NCBI RefSeq assembly: GCF_029167235.1
Contig: NZ_JARFTR010000125.1
Coordinates: 1-64,000 of the forward strand
Length of the DNA stretch: 64,000 bases
DNA from: Kamptonema sp. UHCC 0994
GTDB lineage: Bacteria; Cyanobacteriota; Cyanobacteriia; Cyanobacteriales; Microcoleaceae
Reading direction: 5' to 3'
The notes below the pieces were generated by a model that was given only the letters and a program-made list of their open reading frames with translations, made no database searches and was not told where the DNA came from. The translations under genes were made by a program, and so were the position numbers. This document shows, piece after piece, positions 45,489 through 52,525 of the stretch (within the stretch, counting starts at the first letter, position 1; every line of letters starts with the position of its first letter).

Positions 45489-45698
45489 AAGCTGAAGCGA
45501 TCGCCAAAAAAACAAAATATATTATATATTCTAACTTTAATCAGATTTCTGAAAAAAGTCAATGACCCACGCAAGAAGTTAGGAAAGAGATATCCTTTCT
45601 GGTTGATATTACTCTTGGTGATTTTGGGGATTTTGCTCGGAAACTCCATACAGTGTTTACTTGAACCACTGATTCAGCAAGCCCTAATTAACAGTTAA
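45489..45698 (+). pseudogene. Fragment of a hydrophobic protein without start codon
   Basis: A frame open from 45489 has no ATG at its beginning. It reads ...ILTLIRFLKKVNDPRKKLGK, RYPFWLILLLVILGILLGNS, then IQCLLEPLIQQALINS. The last residues are encoded by the TTAACAG heptamer array, so the 3' end appears cut off by the repeat. One clear membrane helix after a basic stretch looks protein-like. I do not recognise the parent gene; it could be chance. The 45400-45488 part has HIP1 sites only. Confidence 0.25.
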
Positions 45699-45735
45699 CA
45701 GTTAACAGTTAGCTGTTAACTGTTAACTGTTAACT
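45688..45735. repeat. TTAACAG heptamer array
   Basis: About six units of AACAGTTAACAGTTAGCTGTTAAC-type sequence lie just after the stop of the PEP-CTERM gene (minus strand). The inverted halves could form the gene's 3' hairpin. Confidence 0.8.
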
Positions 45736-45737
45736 TT

Positions 45738-46718
45738 CTATGCGTTTGCATCAGCGCGGCGCTGCTTCATTTTAGCTTTCACTAAACCCAAACCACCCAA
45801 AGCTAAACCGAGCATAGTAGCAGGTTCAGGTACGGGTTGACCAGGGGTGACAGGAGCTTCTGTGGAGGGTAATGTTGCAGTCAGCATCATTCCATCGTTA
45901 GTGCATTCTTCCAACAAAGTGATAACTGCATTGGCTGGGTTCATAAATTGACCGAGCAAGCTTTGGCTGAAGCTAAATCCTACTGTGTATTTACCAACAC
46001 CGCCTAAGCCAGCAAAACCACTAACCAAAGAAGCAATCTCACTGGCTCCTAAGAAGTTAATATCACCTACTTTAGTTCCGGTTTTAATAGAGTTTAGCTG
46101 ACCGTAGCTTGTGTCTTGGCTGACACCATTTGCATTAGTTAAGTAGCTCTTAGCTTCGGCGACAGTAGCACCGCCATAGCCTATTGCTCCTCCTGTGGTG
46201 CCAGTATTTGTATTGGGAGCATTGTTGTTAACCCAACTCTGGTATTCACTGAAGGTAGTGAATCCAGAATTTTGTTGAGTTACGCTCTGTGCCGTGACAC
46301 CACTGAAAACACCAGTGCTGGCAACGCCAGAGTCATTGGTACCGGCAAAGCGGATACCAAACAACGATCCCGTAGCGCTAGCGTCTTTTAAACTCTTGCC
46401 TGTGAAGTTGAAGAGTATGTCGCCCCAGCCAATGTTTCCGTCTGCGGCTCCGCTATAAGCTTGTCCAGCCAGAGCGAGGTTAGCATTGAAGGCTATGGAA
46501 ATGATGCCGTCATTTGCCTTCATTGCCATACCGTACATTTCATAATTGCTATTTTTACCAACGCCGACATTGCCATCATTGCCGTCTGCGAAGGAATCCA
46601 TCGTATAAGTCCAGTTGGAGCCGAGCACCTGAGCTTCAGCGGCTTGTCCAGTTATTAAGCTGACGCAGACAGCAGCAGCAGTGACACCGATTAATGTGGA
46701 AAGATTGCGAATTTTCAT
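45738..46718 (-). CDS. Exosortase-dependent PEP-CTERM surface protein (XDD3-like)
   Basis: A 326-residue secreted protein. The signal peptide occupies about residues 1-29 (LIGVTAAAVCVSLITGQAAEA). The body is Gly/Asn/Ser/Ala-rich with ALAGQAYSGAADGNIGWGDI, a pattern I associate with the XDD3-type cyanobacterial exosortase-dependent surface proteins. The C-terminus carries the sorting signal VPEPATMLGLALGGLGLV followed by a basic KAKMKQRR, which an exosortase would process. No exosortase gene is in the window. Two cysteines near residue 275 region are few, as usual for secreted proteins here. It is divergent from lepB. Confidence 0.85.
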   Translation of the reverse strand: MKIRNLSTLIGVTAAAVCVSLITGQAAEAQVLGSNWTYTMDSFADGNDGNVGVGKNSNYEMYGMAMKANDGIISIAFNANLALAGQAYSGAADGNIGWGDILFNFTGKSLKDASATGSLFGIRFAGTNDSGVASTGVFSGVTAQSVTQQNSGFTTFSEYQSWVNNNAPNTNTGTTGGAIGYGGATVAEAKSYLTNANGVSQDTSYGQLNSIKTGTKVGDINFLGASEIASLVSGFAGLGGVGKYTVGFSFSQSLLGQFMNPANAVITLLEECTNDGMMLTATLPSTEAPVTPGQPVPEPATMLGLALGGLGLVKAKMKQRRADANA

Positions 46719-46908
46719 AGCGTTTAACCTCTTGCTTCCTTTCTTGGTCTATAGTGACAATCCTATATGACCCTTGATAAAGGTTCTAGAGGAGAGAGCA
46801 TCTTTTTTGATAAATATACAGTGAAGATTGATAGAGGTTTTTATCGAGTATTCTACGTAATAATACTGAAAGGTTAAAGGTAAACTAGGTGGAGAAGGCA
46901 TCGGAGAA

Positions 46909-47502
46909 ATGACATTTAAGGAAAAGAGTTTAGAGAAAGAAGTTTTAGGCAATGTTTCTGGTGCTTGGTGGTCGAGACTGTGGCGATCGCAGAAGGAAAA
47001 TATCCAGATCGTGGCGATCGCACTGTTGTTAGCCCTGTTTATTCGGGCTTTTGTCGCTGAGCCCCGCTACATACCGTCCGATTCAATGGTGCCAACTTTA
47101 CAAATAGGCGATCGGCTCGTAGTGGAAAAAGTCAGTTACCAATTTAAACAGCCAGTAACAGGTGACATTATCGTGTTTAGCCCTCCTCAACAGTTACAAA
47201 AGAAGGGTTTTACTAAAGATCAAGCCTTTATCAAACGACTGATCGGCGAACCAGGTCAAACAGTTGCCGTCCACAATGGTAAAGTCTACCTCGACAACAA
47301 GCCGCTTCAGGAAAACTATATTGCCGAACCGCCGGAGTATGAGTGGGGGCCACAGATTGTACCTGAAAACAAATACTTTGTCATGGGAGACAACCGCAAC
47401 GATAGCAACGACTCTAGCAAGTGGGGATTTTTACCTAAAAGAAACATCATAGGCCGTGCCGTGTTTCGCTTTTGGCCCCTCGATCGTGGTGGGTTCCTAT
47501 AA
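46909..47502 (+). CDS. lepB: Signal peptidase I
   Basis: A 197-residue membrane protease that removes signal peptides. One transmembrane helix (about residues 32-50, IQIVAIALLLALFIRAF) anchors it, and the catalytic domain faces the periplasm or thylakoid lumen. The catalytic pair is S59 (IPSDSMVPTL) and K109 (FIKRLIGEPGQ). Later boxes YFVMGDNRNDSNDSSKWG and IGRAVFRFWP fit the family. GGAGA lies just before the ATG. It is divergent from the PEP-CTERM surface protein gene, whose product it could process. Confidence 0.95.
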   Translation: MTFKEKSLEKEVLGNVSGAWWSRLWRSQKENIQIVAIALLLALFIRAFVAEPRYIPSDSMVPTLQIGDRLVVEKVSYQFKQPVTGDIIVFSPPQQLQKKGFTKDQAFIKRLIGEPGQTVAVHNGKVYLDNKPLQENYIAEPPEYEWGPQIVPENKYFVMGDNRNDSNDSSKWGFLPKRNIIGRAVFRFWPLDRGGFL

Positions 47503-47577
47503 GTGGGGAGACTGGGAGACTGGGAGATGGGGGAACTTAAATCGAACCCACTCTCGAAGTCTCCCACTCTCCCGCTT
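47503..47577. repeat. Non-coding copy of the G-rich/C-rich repeat
   Basis: GTGGGGAGACTGGGAGACTG (G-rich arm), core TTAAATCGAACCCACTCTCG, then C-rich AGTCTCCCACTCTCCCGC. The core AAATCGAACCCA matches the copy inside the GGDEF-EAL gene. It starts directly after the lepB stop codon. Confidence 0.85.
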
Positions 47578-47603
47578 TCCGTGTACGGATATTGCTACTG
47601 AAT

Positions 47604-47631
47604 CCCTACCTCTAATGAGGTAGGGAGTTTT
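47604..47631 (+). terminator. Intrinsic terminator downstream of lepB
   Basis: CCCTACCTC (47604-47612) and GAGGTAGGG (47617-47625) form a perfect 9-bp stem with loop TAAT, followed by AGTTTTGT. It is placed about 100 bases after lepB. Confidence 0.75.
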
Positions 47632-47678
47632 GTCGCTGACTGGTAAAATAGTACCAAGCCCTGTGGGAAGCCCCACTC

Positions 47679-47780
47679 ATAGCAGTTTTCAATTGGGTAG
47701 GTAATATTTTTAATTAGCAATTAGCAATTAGCAATTAGCAATTAGCAATTACTGTTCTCATGCAATTGAAAACCGCTATA
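47679..47780. mobile_element. 102-bp palindromic element carrying a heptamer array
   Basis: ATAGCAGTTTTCAATTG at the left faces its near complement CAATTGAAAACCGCTATA at the right. Between them are five CAATTAG heptamers and ACTGTTCTCATG. The right half recurs at 20855-20886. Heptamer arrays thus appear to travel inside this element or grow within it. Confidence 0.7.
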
Positions 47781-47816
47781 AACAAAATCAGTTAAATATC
47801 AAAAAATAGGACGACA

Positions 47817-48140
47817 ATGGGATTTTTTGATTCAGAAATAGTTCAGCAAGAAGCCAAACAGTTGTTTGAGGATTATCAATCCCTAATCAAACTAGGCGGC
47901 AACTATGGCAAATTTGACCGTGAAGGCAAAAAGATGTTCATCTCCCAGATGGAAGCCATGATGGATCGCTACCGTATCTTTATGAAACGGTTTGAGCTCT
48001 CAGAAGACTTCATGGCTCAGATGACAGTAGAACAGTTAAAGACACAGTTGGGTCAATTTGGCGTAACGCCCCAGCAAATGTTTGAGCAAATGAACTCAAC
48101 CCTGGAGCGGATGAAGTCAGAACTAGAAAAACAAGTCTAG
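47817..48140 (+). CDS. DUF1825 family protein
   Basis: A 107-residue helical protein of DUF1825, restricted to cyanobacteria as far as I know. Recognisable sequence: MGFFDSEIVQQEAKQLFEDY, GKFDREGKKMFISQMEAMMD and RYRIFMKRFELSEDFMAQMT. Function unknown. Its stop codon overlaps by four bases (CTAG) with the stop of the convergent PBP1A gene. GGACGAC upstream is a weak ribosome-binding site. Confidence 0.9.
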   Translation: MGFFDSEIVQQEAKQLFEDYQSLIKLGGNYGKFDREGKKMFISQMEAMMDRYRIFMKRFELSEDFMAQMTVEQLKTQLGQFGVTPQQMFEQMNSTLERMKSELEKQV

Positions 48141-50062
48141 GGCCGCTCAAAGTCCGAAGCGGGTCGGAAATTTTCCACAGGTACATTCTGCAAAGCTTGG
48201 CTCATAAAGTCACGCCAAACTGGAGCTACCATCGTACCGCCAGTAGCGCCGTAGCTTAAGGGCCGATAATCGTCATTGCCCACCCAAACCGCAACTGCCA
48301 ATTGTGGTACGTAACCGACAAACCAGATATCCCGCTCAGAAGATGTAGTACCAGTTTTCCCGGCTGCTGGCCGGCCGATCCGGGCTGCCGTTGCCGTTCC
48401 CTGATTAATTACTCCTTGCAATACATTATTAAGAGAAGCTGCTGCCCAAGGATCGAGGACTAGCTTAGGTTTCGGTGTGTTGTCCAGCAAGACATTGCCA
48501 CTGCTGTCAGTTACTTGGGCGATAAAGGTAGTATCCGACTGCCAACCATTATTTGCAAAGGTAGCAAAAGCCCCTGCCATTTCCAAAGGAGTCAGGTCAA
48601 CAGCGCCCAAAGGCAAAGAAATCACAGGTTCCATCGGACTTTTAATACCCAGAATCCGGCAGACTTCAATTACTTTATTAAGTCCTACTGCCTGACCAAT
48701 CTTGATCGCAGGCACATTTAACGATACCTCCAAAGCTTTACGAATCGTGACAGCACCAGAAAATCCGCCGCCGCCGTAGTTTTGGGGAGAGTAATAACCG
48801 TCGCCGTCGCGATAGCTAACTGGACTGTCGTAGACAACAGAATCAGGGCTATATTTGCCCGAGGCAAAAGCAGTGTAGTAAACAAAAGGCTTAAAGGAAG
48901 AACCAGGTTGTCGTCGAGCTTGAATGGCGCGGTTGTACTGACTTTTCTTGTAATCTACGCCACCCGCCATTGCCTTAACGAAGTGAGTACGGGGATCGAC
49001 AGCTACCAGAGCAATTTGACCTTGATCGTAATCGCGATAAATTCCGTAATTATAAAGACGCTCGTGAGATTCCTTTACCGTAGATTCAGCTAGACGCTGA
49101 AGTTTCAAATCGATCGTTGTTTGAACCCGCATCCCCCCCTTGAGGACGGCATCTCGGCCGAATCGCTTAGTTAACTCATCTACAACCGCCTCTGTTACGT
49201 AAGGAACTTTACTCTTACTAAATGAAGTAATCTTTCCCAATCTAATCGGTTGCTTGCGAGCAGCAGCAGCTTCTTCGGGCGTAATCCACTTGAGCTCCTT
49301 CATCCGATTTAAAACAATGATTTGCCGCTCTTTAGCTCTTTGATATTTAACAAAAGGGCTGTACTCTTCTGGAGCTGAAATTAAACCTGCCATCATCGCC
49401 CCTTCTGCCAAGGTTAAGTCCGCAGAGGACTTGGCAAAATAACTTTGAGCAGCAGTTTCCACCCCGTACAAATTGTGACCCCAATAAACCTGATTCAGAT
49501 ACAAATCTAAAATCTGATCTTTCTTAAGAATCTGCTCTAAGCGGATTGCCATGACCGCCTCAGCTATTTTGCGGCTAAATTCGCGTCTGGGAGATAAAAA
49601 CAGATTTTTCACTAGCTGCATCGTCATCGTCGAGCCGCCTTCAACAGTTTTGCCTCGCTCCAAGTTGACCAAAAACGCACGAGCAATGCCACCAGGGTTG
49701 ATACCTTTGTGGTTGTAAAAATTACTGTCTTCGATCGCTAAGACTGCTCTTTTCAAGTGGGGCGAAATTTTGTTGAGCGGTACGACATCTCGGTTAGCCT
49801 CATCGTGGATACTAGCTATCGGTTTGCCGGTGATGTCGTAAATGTGGCTCGTTTCTGTCGGAGAGTAGCTTTGCAGGATACGAACGTCTGGGAGGTTGCG
49901 GAAACTGATCGCTAAACCAACCAGTCCGCCAGCGACAACTGAGCTGGCAAGCATCGTAATGCCGAGTATAGTTCCTGCTGTCACCTTACTGACTGACTGA
50001 ACGAACTCAAAAACAGGAGCCGAGTTTTCCCGCTGGTTATTTTCGATCGCGTTGGTTGACAC
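48137..50062 (-). CDS. Class A penicillin-binding protein (PBP1A-type)
   Basis: A 641-residue bifunctional peptidoglycan synthase. The membrane anchor is near residues 28-55 (ITMLASSVVAGGLVGLAISF). The GT51 glycosyltransferase domain (about 80-260) has the catalytic Glu in AIEDSNFYNHKGI and the motif GGSTMTMQLVKNLFL. The transpeptidase domain (about 330-620) has the nucleophile motif SSFK (RQPGSSFKPFVYY), the SLN motif (VSLNVPAIK) and KTGTTS. The start is a GTG at 50062. It is divergent from tyrS, with repeats between them. Confidence 0.93.
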   Translation of the reverse strand: MSTNAIENNQRENSAPVFEFVQSVSKVTAGTILGITMLASSVVAGGLVGLAISFRNLPDVRILQSYSPTETSHIYDITGKPIASIHDEANRDVVPLNKISPHLKRAVLAIEDSNFYNHKGINPGGIARAFLVNLERGKTVEGGSTMTMQLVKNLFLSPRREFSRKIAEAVMAIRLEQILKKDQILDLYLNQVYWGHNLYGVETAAQSYFAKSSADLTLAEGAMMAGLISAPEEYSPFVKYQRAKERQIIVLNRMKELKWITPEEAAAARKQPIRLGKITSFSKSKVPYVTEAVVDELTKRFGRDAVLKGGMRVQTTIDLKLQRLAESTVKESHERLYNYGIYRDYDQGQIALVAVDPRTHFVKAMAGGVDYKKSQYNRAIQARRQPGSSFKPFVYYTAFASGKYSPDSVVYDSPVSYRDGDGYYSPQNYGGGGFSGAVTIRKALEVSLNVPAIKIGQAVGLNKVIEVCRILGIKSPMEPVISLPLGAVDLTPLEMAGAFATFANNGWQSDTTFIAQVTDSSGNVLLDNTPKPKLVLDPWAAASLNNVLQGVINQGTATAARIGRPAAGKTGTTSSERDIWFVGYVPQLAVAVWVGNDDYRPLSYGATGGTMVAPVWRDFMSQALQNVPVENFRPASDFERP

Positions 50063-50085
50063 TTCAGTTCACTTCCTCACTCGAT

Positions 50086-50169
50086 TTGAGATTTAAGATT
50101 TGAGATTTGAGATTTGAGATTTGAGATTTGATGTGGGGTGTGTTAACTGTTAACTGTTAATAGTTAACT
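50086..50169. repeat. GAGATTT and TTAACTG heptamer arrays between PBP1A and tyrS
   Basis: At 50086-50129, six or so GATTTGA units (TTTGAGATTTGAGATTTGAG) are followed at 50138-50169 by TGTTAACTGTTAACTG units. The second array ends at the tyrS GTG, so both divergent 5' regions are repeat-built. Confidence 0.85.
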
Positions 50170-51438
50170 GTGAGTGTAACCAATTCCACCCCGCCTTTGC
50201 AAAATATGTCTTCTAATCAAACTCCAACTCTAAGTCCCCATTTTTCGCGACTGCTGCGGGGCATCAGCGAGATTTTCCCCCATCAGCCGGATTCTGAGAA
50301 CCCTGATGAGAATTTAGCCCAACGATTGGCAACTACAGACCGACCTTTGCGGATTAAATTAGGCATCGATCCCACTGGAGCAGACATTCACTTGGGACAC
50401 AGCATTCCTGTTCGCAAACTTCGTGCTTTTCAGGATGCCGGTCATACAGCAGTCTTAATCATCGGTGATTTTACCGCAAGAATTGGCGATCCGACAGGGA
50501 AATCTGAGGCCCGCCGCCAGCTAACACCGGAGGATGTGGCTCAAAATGCCCAAACTTACATAGACCAAGTGCGTCCGATTCTAGATTTTGATACCCCTGG
50601 ACGACTGGAAATTCGCTATAACTCGGAGTGGTTGTCTAAGCTTGACTTGACAAAAATCTTGGAACTTTTGGCGACGATGACGGTAGGGCAGATGCTCGCC
50701 AAGGAGGGTTTTGACACGCGGCTGGAACAGGGGACTCCGATTTATTTGCATGAGTTCCTTTACCCGCTAATGCAAGGTTATGATTCTGTGGCGGTGGAGG
50801 CTGATGTAGAGTTGGGAGGGACTGACCAAAAGTTTAATTTGGCGGTAGGACGAGATTTGCAGCGGCATTTTCGGATTAGGCCTCAGTTTGGGATGCTAAC
50901 GCCGATTTTGATCGGGACTGATGGGGTTCAGAAGATGTCGAAGTCTCTGAACAATTATGTGGGTTTGTCGGAACATCCGAGTTTGATGTACCAAAAATTG
51001 CAACGGGTTCCCGATCGTTTGTTAGAGCAGTATTTTGAGCTATTGACAGATTTGCCATTGAATGAATTACCACAAGATCCGCGACAAAGACAGCAATTGT
51101 TAGCCTTTGATGTTGTCAAACAATATTACGATGAGGAAGCTGCTACTCAAGCGCGGCAGGCGGCGATTACTATTGGTCAAGGTGATGCTGCACAAGCTGA
51201 TGCTGTGCCGGAATTTTCTGTGGGAGAGGTGAAGTTTCCCGCGAAGTTGTTTTATATTCTTAGTGCTAGCGGTTTGTGTGGGAGTAGTAATGAAGCTCGG
51301 CGGAAGATTCAAGAAAATGGTGTAAAGTTGGATGGAGATCGCGTTTCTGATGTTAATCTTTCTTTTGAGTCGCGTACTGATTTACAGGGTAAGGTTTTAC
51401 AGGTTGGGAAAAATAAGTTTGTCCGCTTAGTTCCTTAA
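50170..51438 (+). CDS. tyrS: Tyrosyl-tRNA synthetase
   Basis: A 422-residue class I aminoacyl-tRNA synthetase. The HIGH-equivalent is HLGHS ([15 protein letters not shown]) and the KMSKS loop is [10 protein letters not shown]. The ~35-residue N-terminal part and the C-terminal S4 RNA-binding domain ([20 protein letters not shown]) are present. Start is unclear: the GTG at 50170 adjoins the heptamer array with no ribosome-binding site, and an ATG lies at 50206. S4-containing length matches the TyrZ-like or standard TyrS types. Confidence 0.94.
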   Translation: MSVTNSTPPLQNMSSNQTPTLSPHFSRLLRGISEIFPHQPDSENPDENLAQRLATTDRPLRIKLGIDPTGADIHLGHSIPVRKLRAFQDAGHTAVLIIGDFTARIGDPTGKSEARRQLTPEDVAQNAQTYIDQVRPILDFDTPGRLEIRYNSEWLSKLDLTKILELLATMTVGQMLAKEGFDTRLEQGTPIYLHEFLYPLMQGYDSVAVEADVELGGTDQKFNLAVGRDLQRHFRIRPQFGMLTPILIGTDGVQKMSKSLNNYVGLSEHPSLMYQKLQRVPDRLLEQYFELLTDLPLNELPQDPRQRQQLLAFDVVKQYYDEEAATQARQAAITIGQGDAAQADAVPEFSVGEVKFPAKLFYILSASGLCGSSNEARRKIQENGVKLDGDRVSDVNLSFESRTDLQGKVLQVGKNKFVRLVP

Positions 51439-51505
51439 TTGTATCTTCGTAGTAGTGGCTTTACCCATTAAGAATCTCTATCATAAAAGTTAAATGGCTA
51501 AGGCA

Positions 51506-51571
51506 ATGGTGGGCAAAGCCGACAATTTTCTATGAATATTAGTTGCAATTTTTCGCGGCTTTGCCCACCAT
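51506..51571. repeat. Inverted repeat between tyrS and pyrF
   Basis: Arms ATGGTGGGCAAAGCCG (51506-51521) and CGGCTTTGCCCACCAT (51556-51571) are perfect 16-bp complements around a 34-base AT-rich loop. It could fold in the transcript or be a dispersed repeat. Confidence 0.8.
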
Positions 51572-51582
51572 ACATTTAGCTT

Positions 51583-51620
51583 CTTCCTTCTTCCTTATTC
51601 CTTCTTCCTTCTTCCTTCTT
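51583..51620. repeat. CTTCTTC heptamer array abutting pyrF start
   Basis: About five CTTCTTC/CTTCCTT units end directly at the pyrF ATG, leaving no purine-rich ribosome-binding site. Confidence 0.85.
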
Positions 51621-52340
51621 ATGACCATTGCAAAACAGATTATTGTGCCTTTAGATGTCTCAAGTCAAGAAGATGCGATCGCACTCCTTGACAAATTACC
51701 AGATGTGTCTTTCTGGAAAGTGGGTTTAGAGTTATTTGTTAGTTCCGGCCCAGCTATTTTGACGATTTTAAAGGAACGGGAAAAGCGAATTTTTCTGGAT
51801 TTGAAGTTCCATGATATCCCAAATACTATGGCGGGTGCTTGTCGGGCTGCTGCTAGGTATGGGGTGGATTTAATTACGATTCATGCTACGGCTGGGAAAG
51901 ATGCCTTGAAAGCTGCACAGGAGGCGGTAGAGGAAGGTGCGATCGCATCGGGACAACCTACGCCAAATTTAATTGCGATTACGCTACTAACGAGTTTAAA
52001 TTCCCGACAACTAGCCTTTGAACTTAAAATACCTTTGGAGTTGCCTGAATATGCTTTGAGTATGGCATTATTAGCTCAAGAAATGGGTTTGGCTGGGGCG
52101 GTTTGCTCTCCTGTTGAGGTAGCACAGTTAAGGCATTCTTGTGGTAAAGATTTTTTATTAGTTTGTCCAGGGGTGCGTCCGCAATGGGCCCAAGGGGGCG
52201 ATCAAAAGCGATCGCTTTCTCCAGCGGCGGCTTTAAAAGCTGGTGCTAATTACTTGGTGATTGGTCGGCCAATCACTACTGCGGACGATCCAGTAGCGGC
52301 TTTTGCACGTATTTGTGATGAGATTGCCGTACCATTGTAA
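51621..52340 (+). CDS. pyrF: Orotidine 5'-phosphate decarboxylase
   Basis: A 239-residue TIM-barrel enzyme making UMP from [16 protein letters not shown] opens the barrel. The catalytic Asp-Lys-Asp set is in [16 protein letters not shown], and phosphate binding is shown by [17 protein letters not shown] and [14 protein letters not shown] start at the ATG 51621 (MTIAKQ); the 26 codons upstream are repeat-derived. The pyrimidine array adjoining the start suggests leaderless or SD-independent initiation. Confidence 0.95.
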   Translation: MTIAKQIIVPLDVSSQEDAIALLDKLPDVSFWKVGLELFVSSGPAILTILKEREKRIFLDLKFHDIPNTMAGACRAAARYGVDLITIHATAGKDALKAAQEAVEEGAIASGQPTPNLIAITLLTSLNSRQLAFELKIPLELPEYALSMALLAQEMGLAGAVCSPVEVAQLRHSCGKDFLLVCPGVRPQWAQGGDQKRSLSPAAALKAGANYLVIGRPITTADDPVAAFARICDEIAVPL

Positions 52341-52357
52341 CTAAATAAATGTAACTA

Positions 52358-52425
52358 AAGAAACCGGGTTTCTGTGAAATATTTGGTTGGTGACGAGACA
52401 TCTACAAAGAAACCCGGTTTCTTGG
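52358..52425. repeat. AAACCGGGTTTCT inverted-repeat element
   Basis: AAAGAAACCGGGTTTCT at 52358 and AAAGAAACCCGGTTTCTT at 52408 are each palindromic and face each other. Their core matches that of the element at 24916-25021, but without its outer ends. It lies between convergent pyrF and the kinase gene. Confidence 0.75.
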
Positions 52426-52525
52426 CCCGGTGTGCGTTTTTTTAAACAAAAATCGGCGACAAAAGGTAACAGAAAGAGATGAAATTTAAGCAGTGTAAAG
52501 AGCAAAAGGACAAAAGTATAAAGGG

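Noticed and set aside
50086-50169. CRISPR array
   Set aside because: Units are 7 bp with no unique spacers; these are STRR heptamers. No cas genes are in the window.
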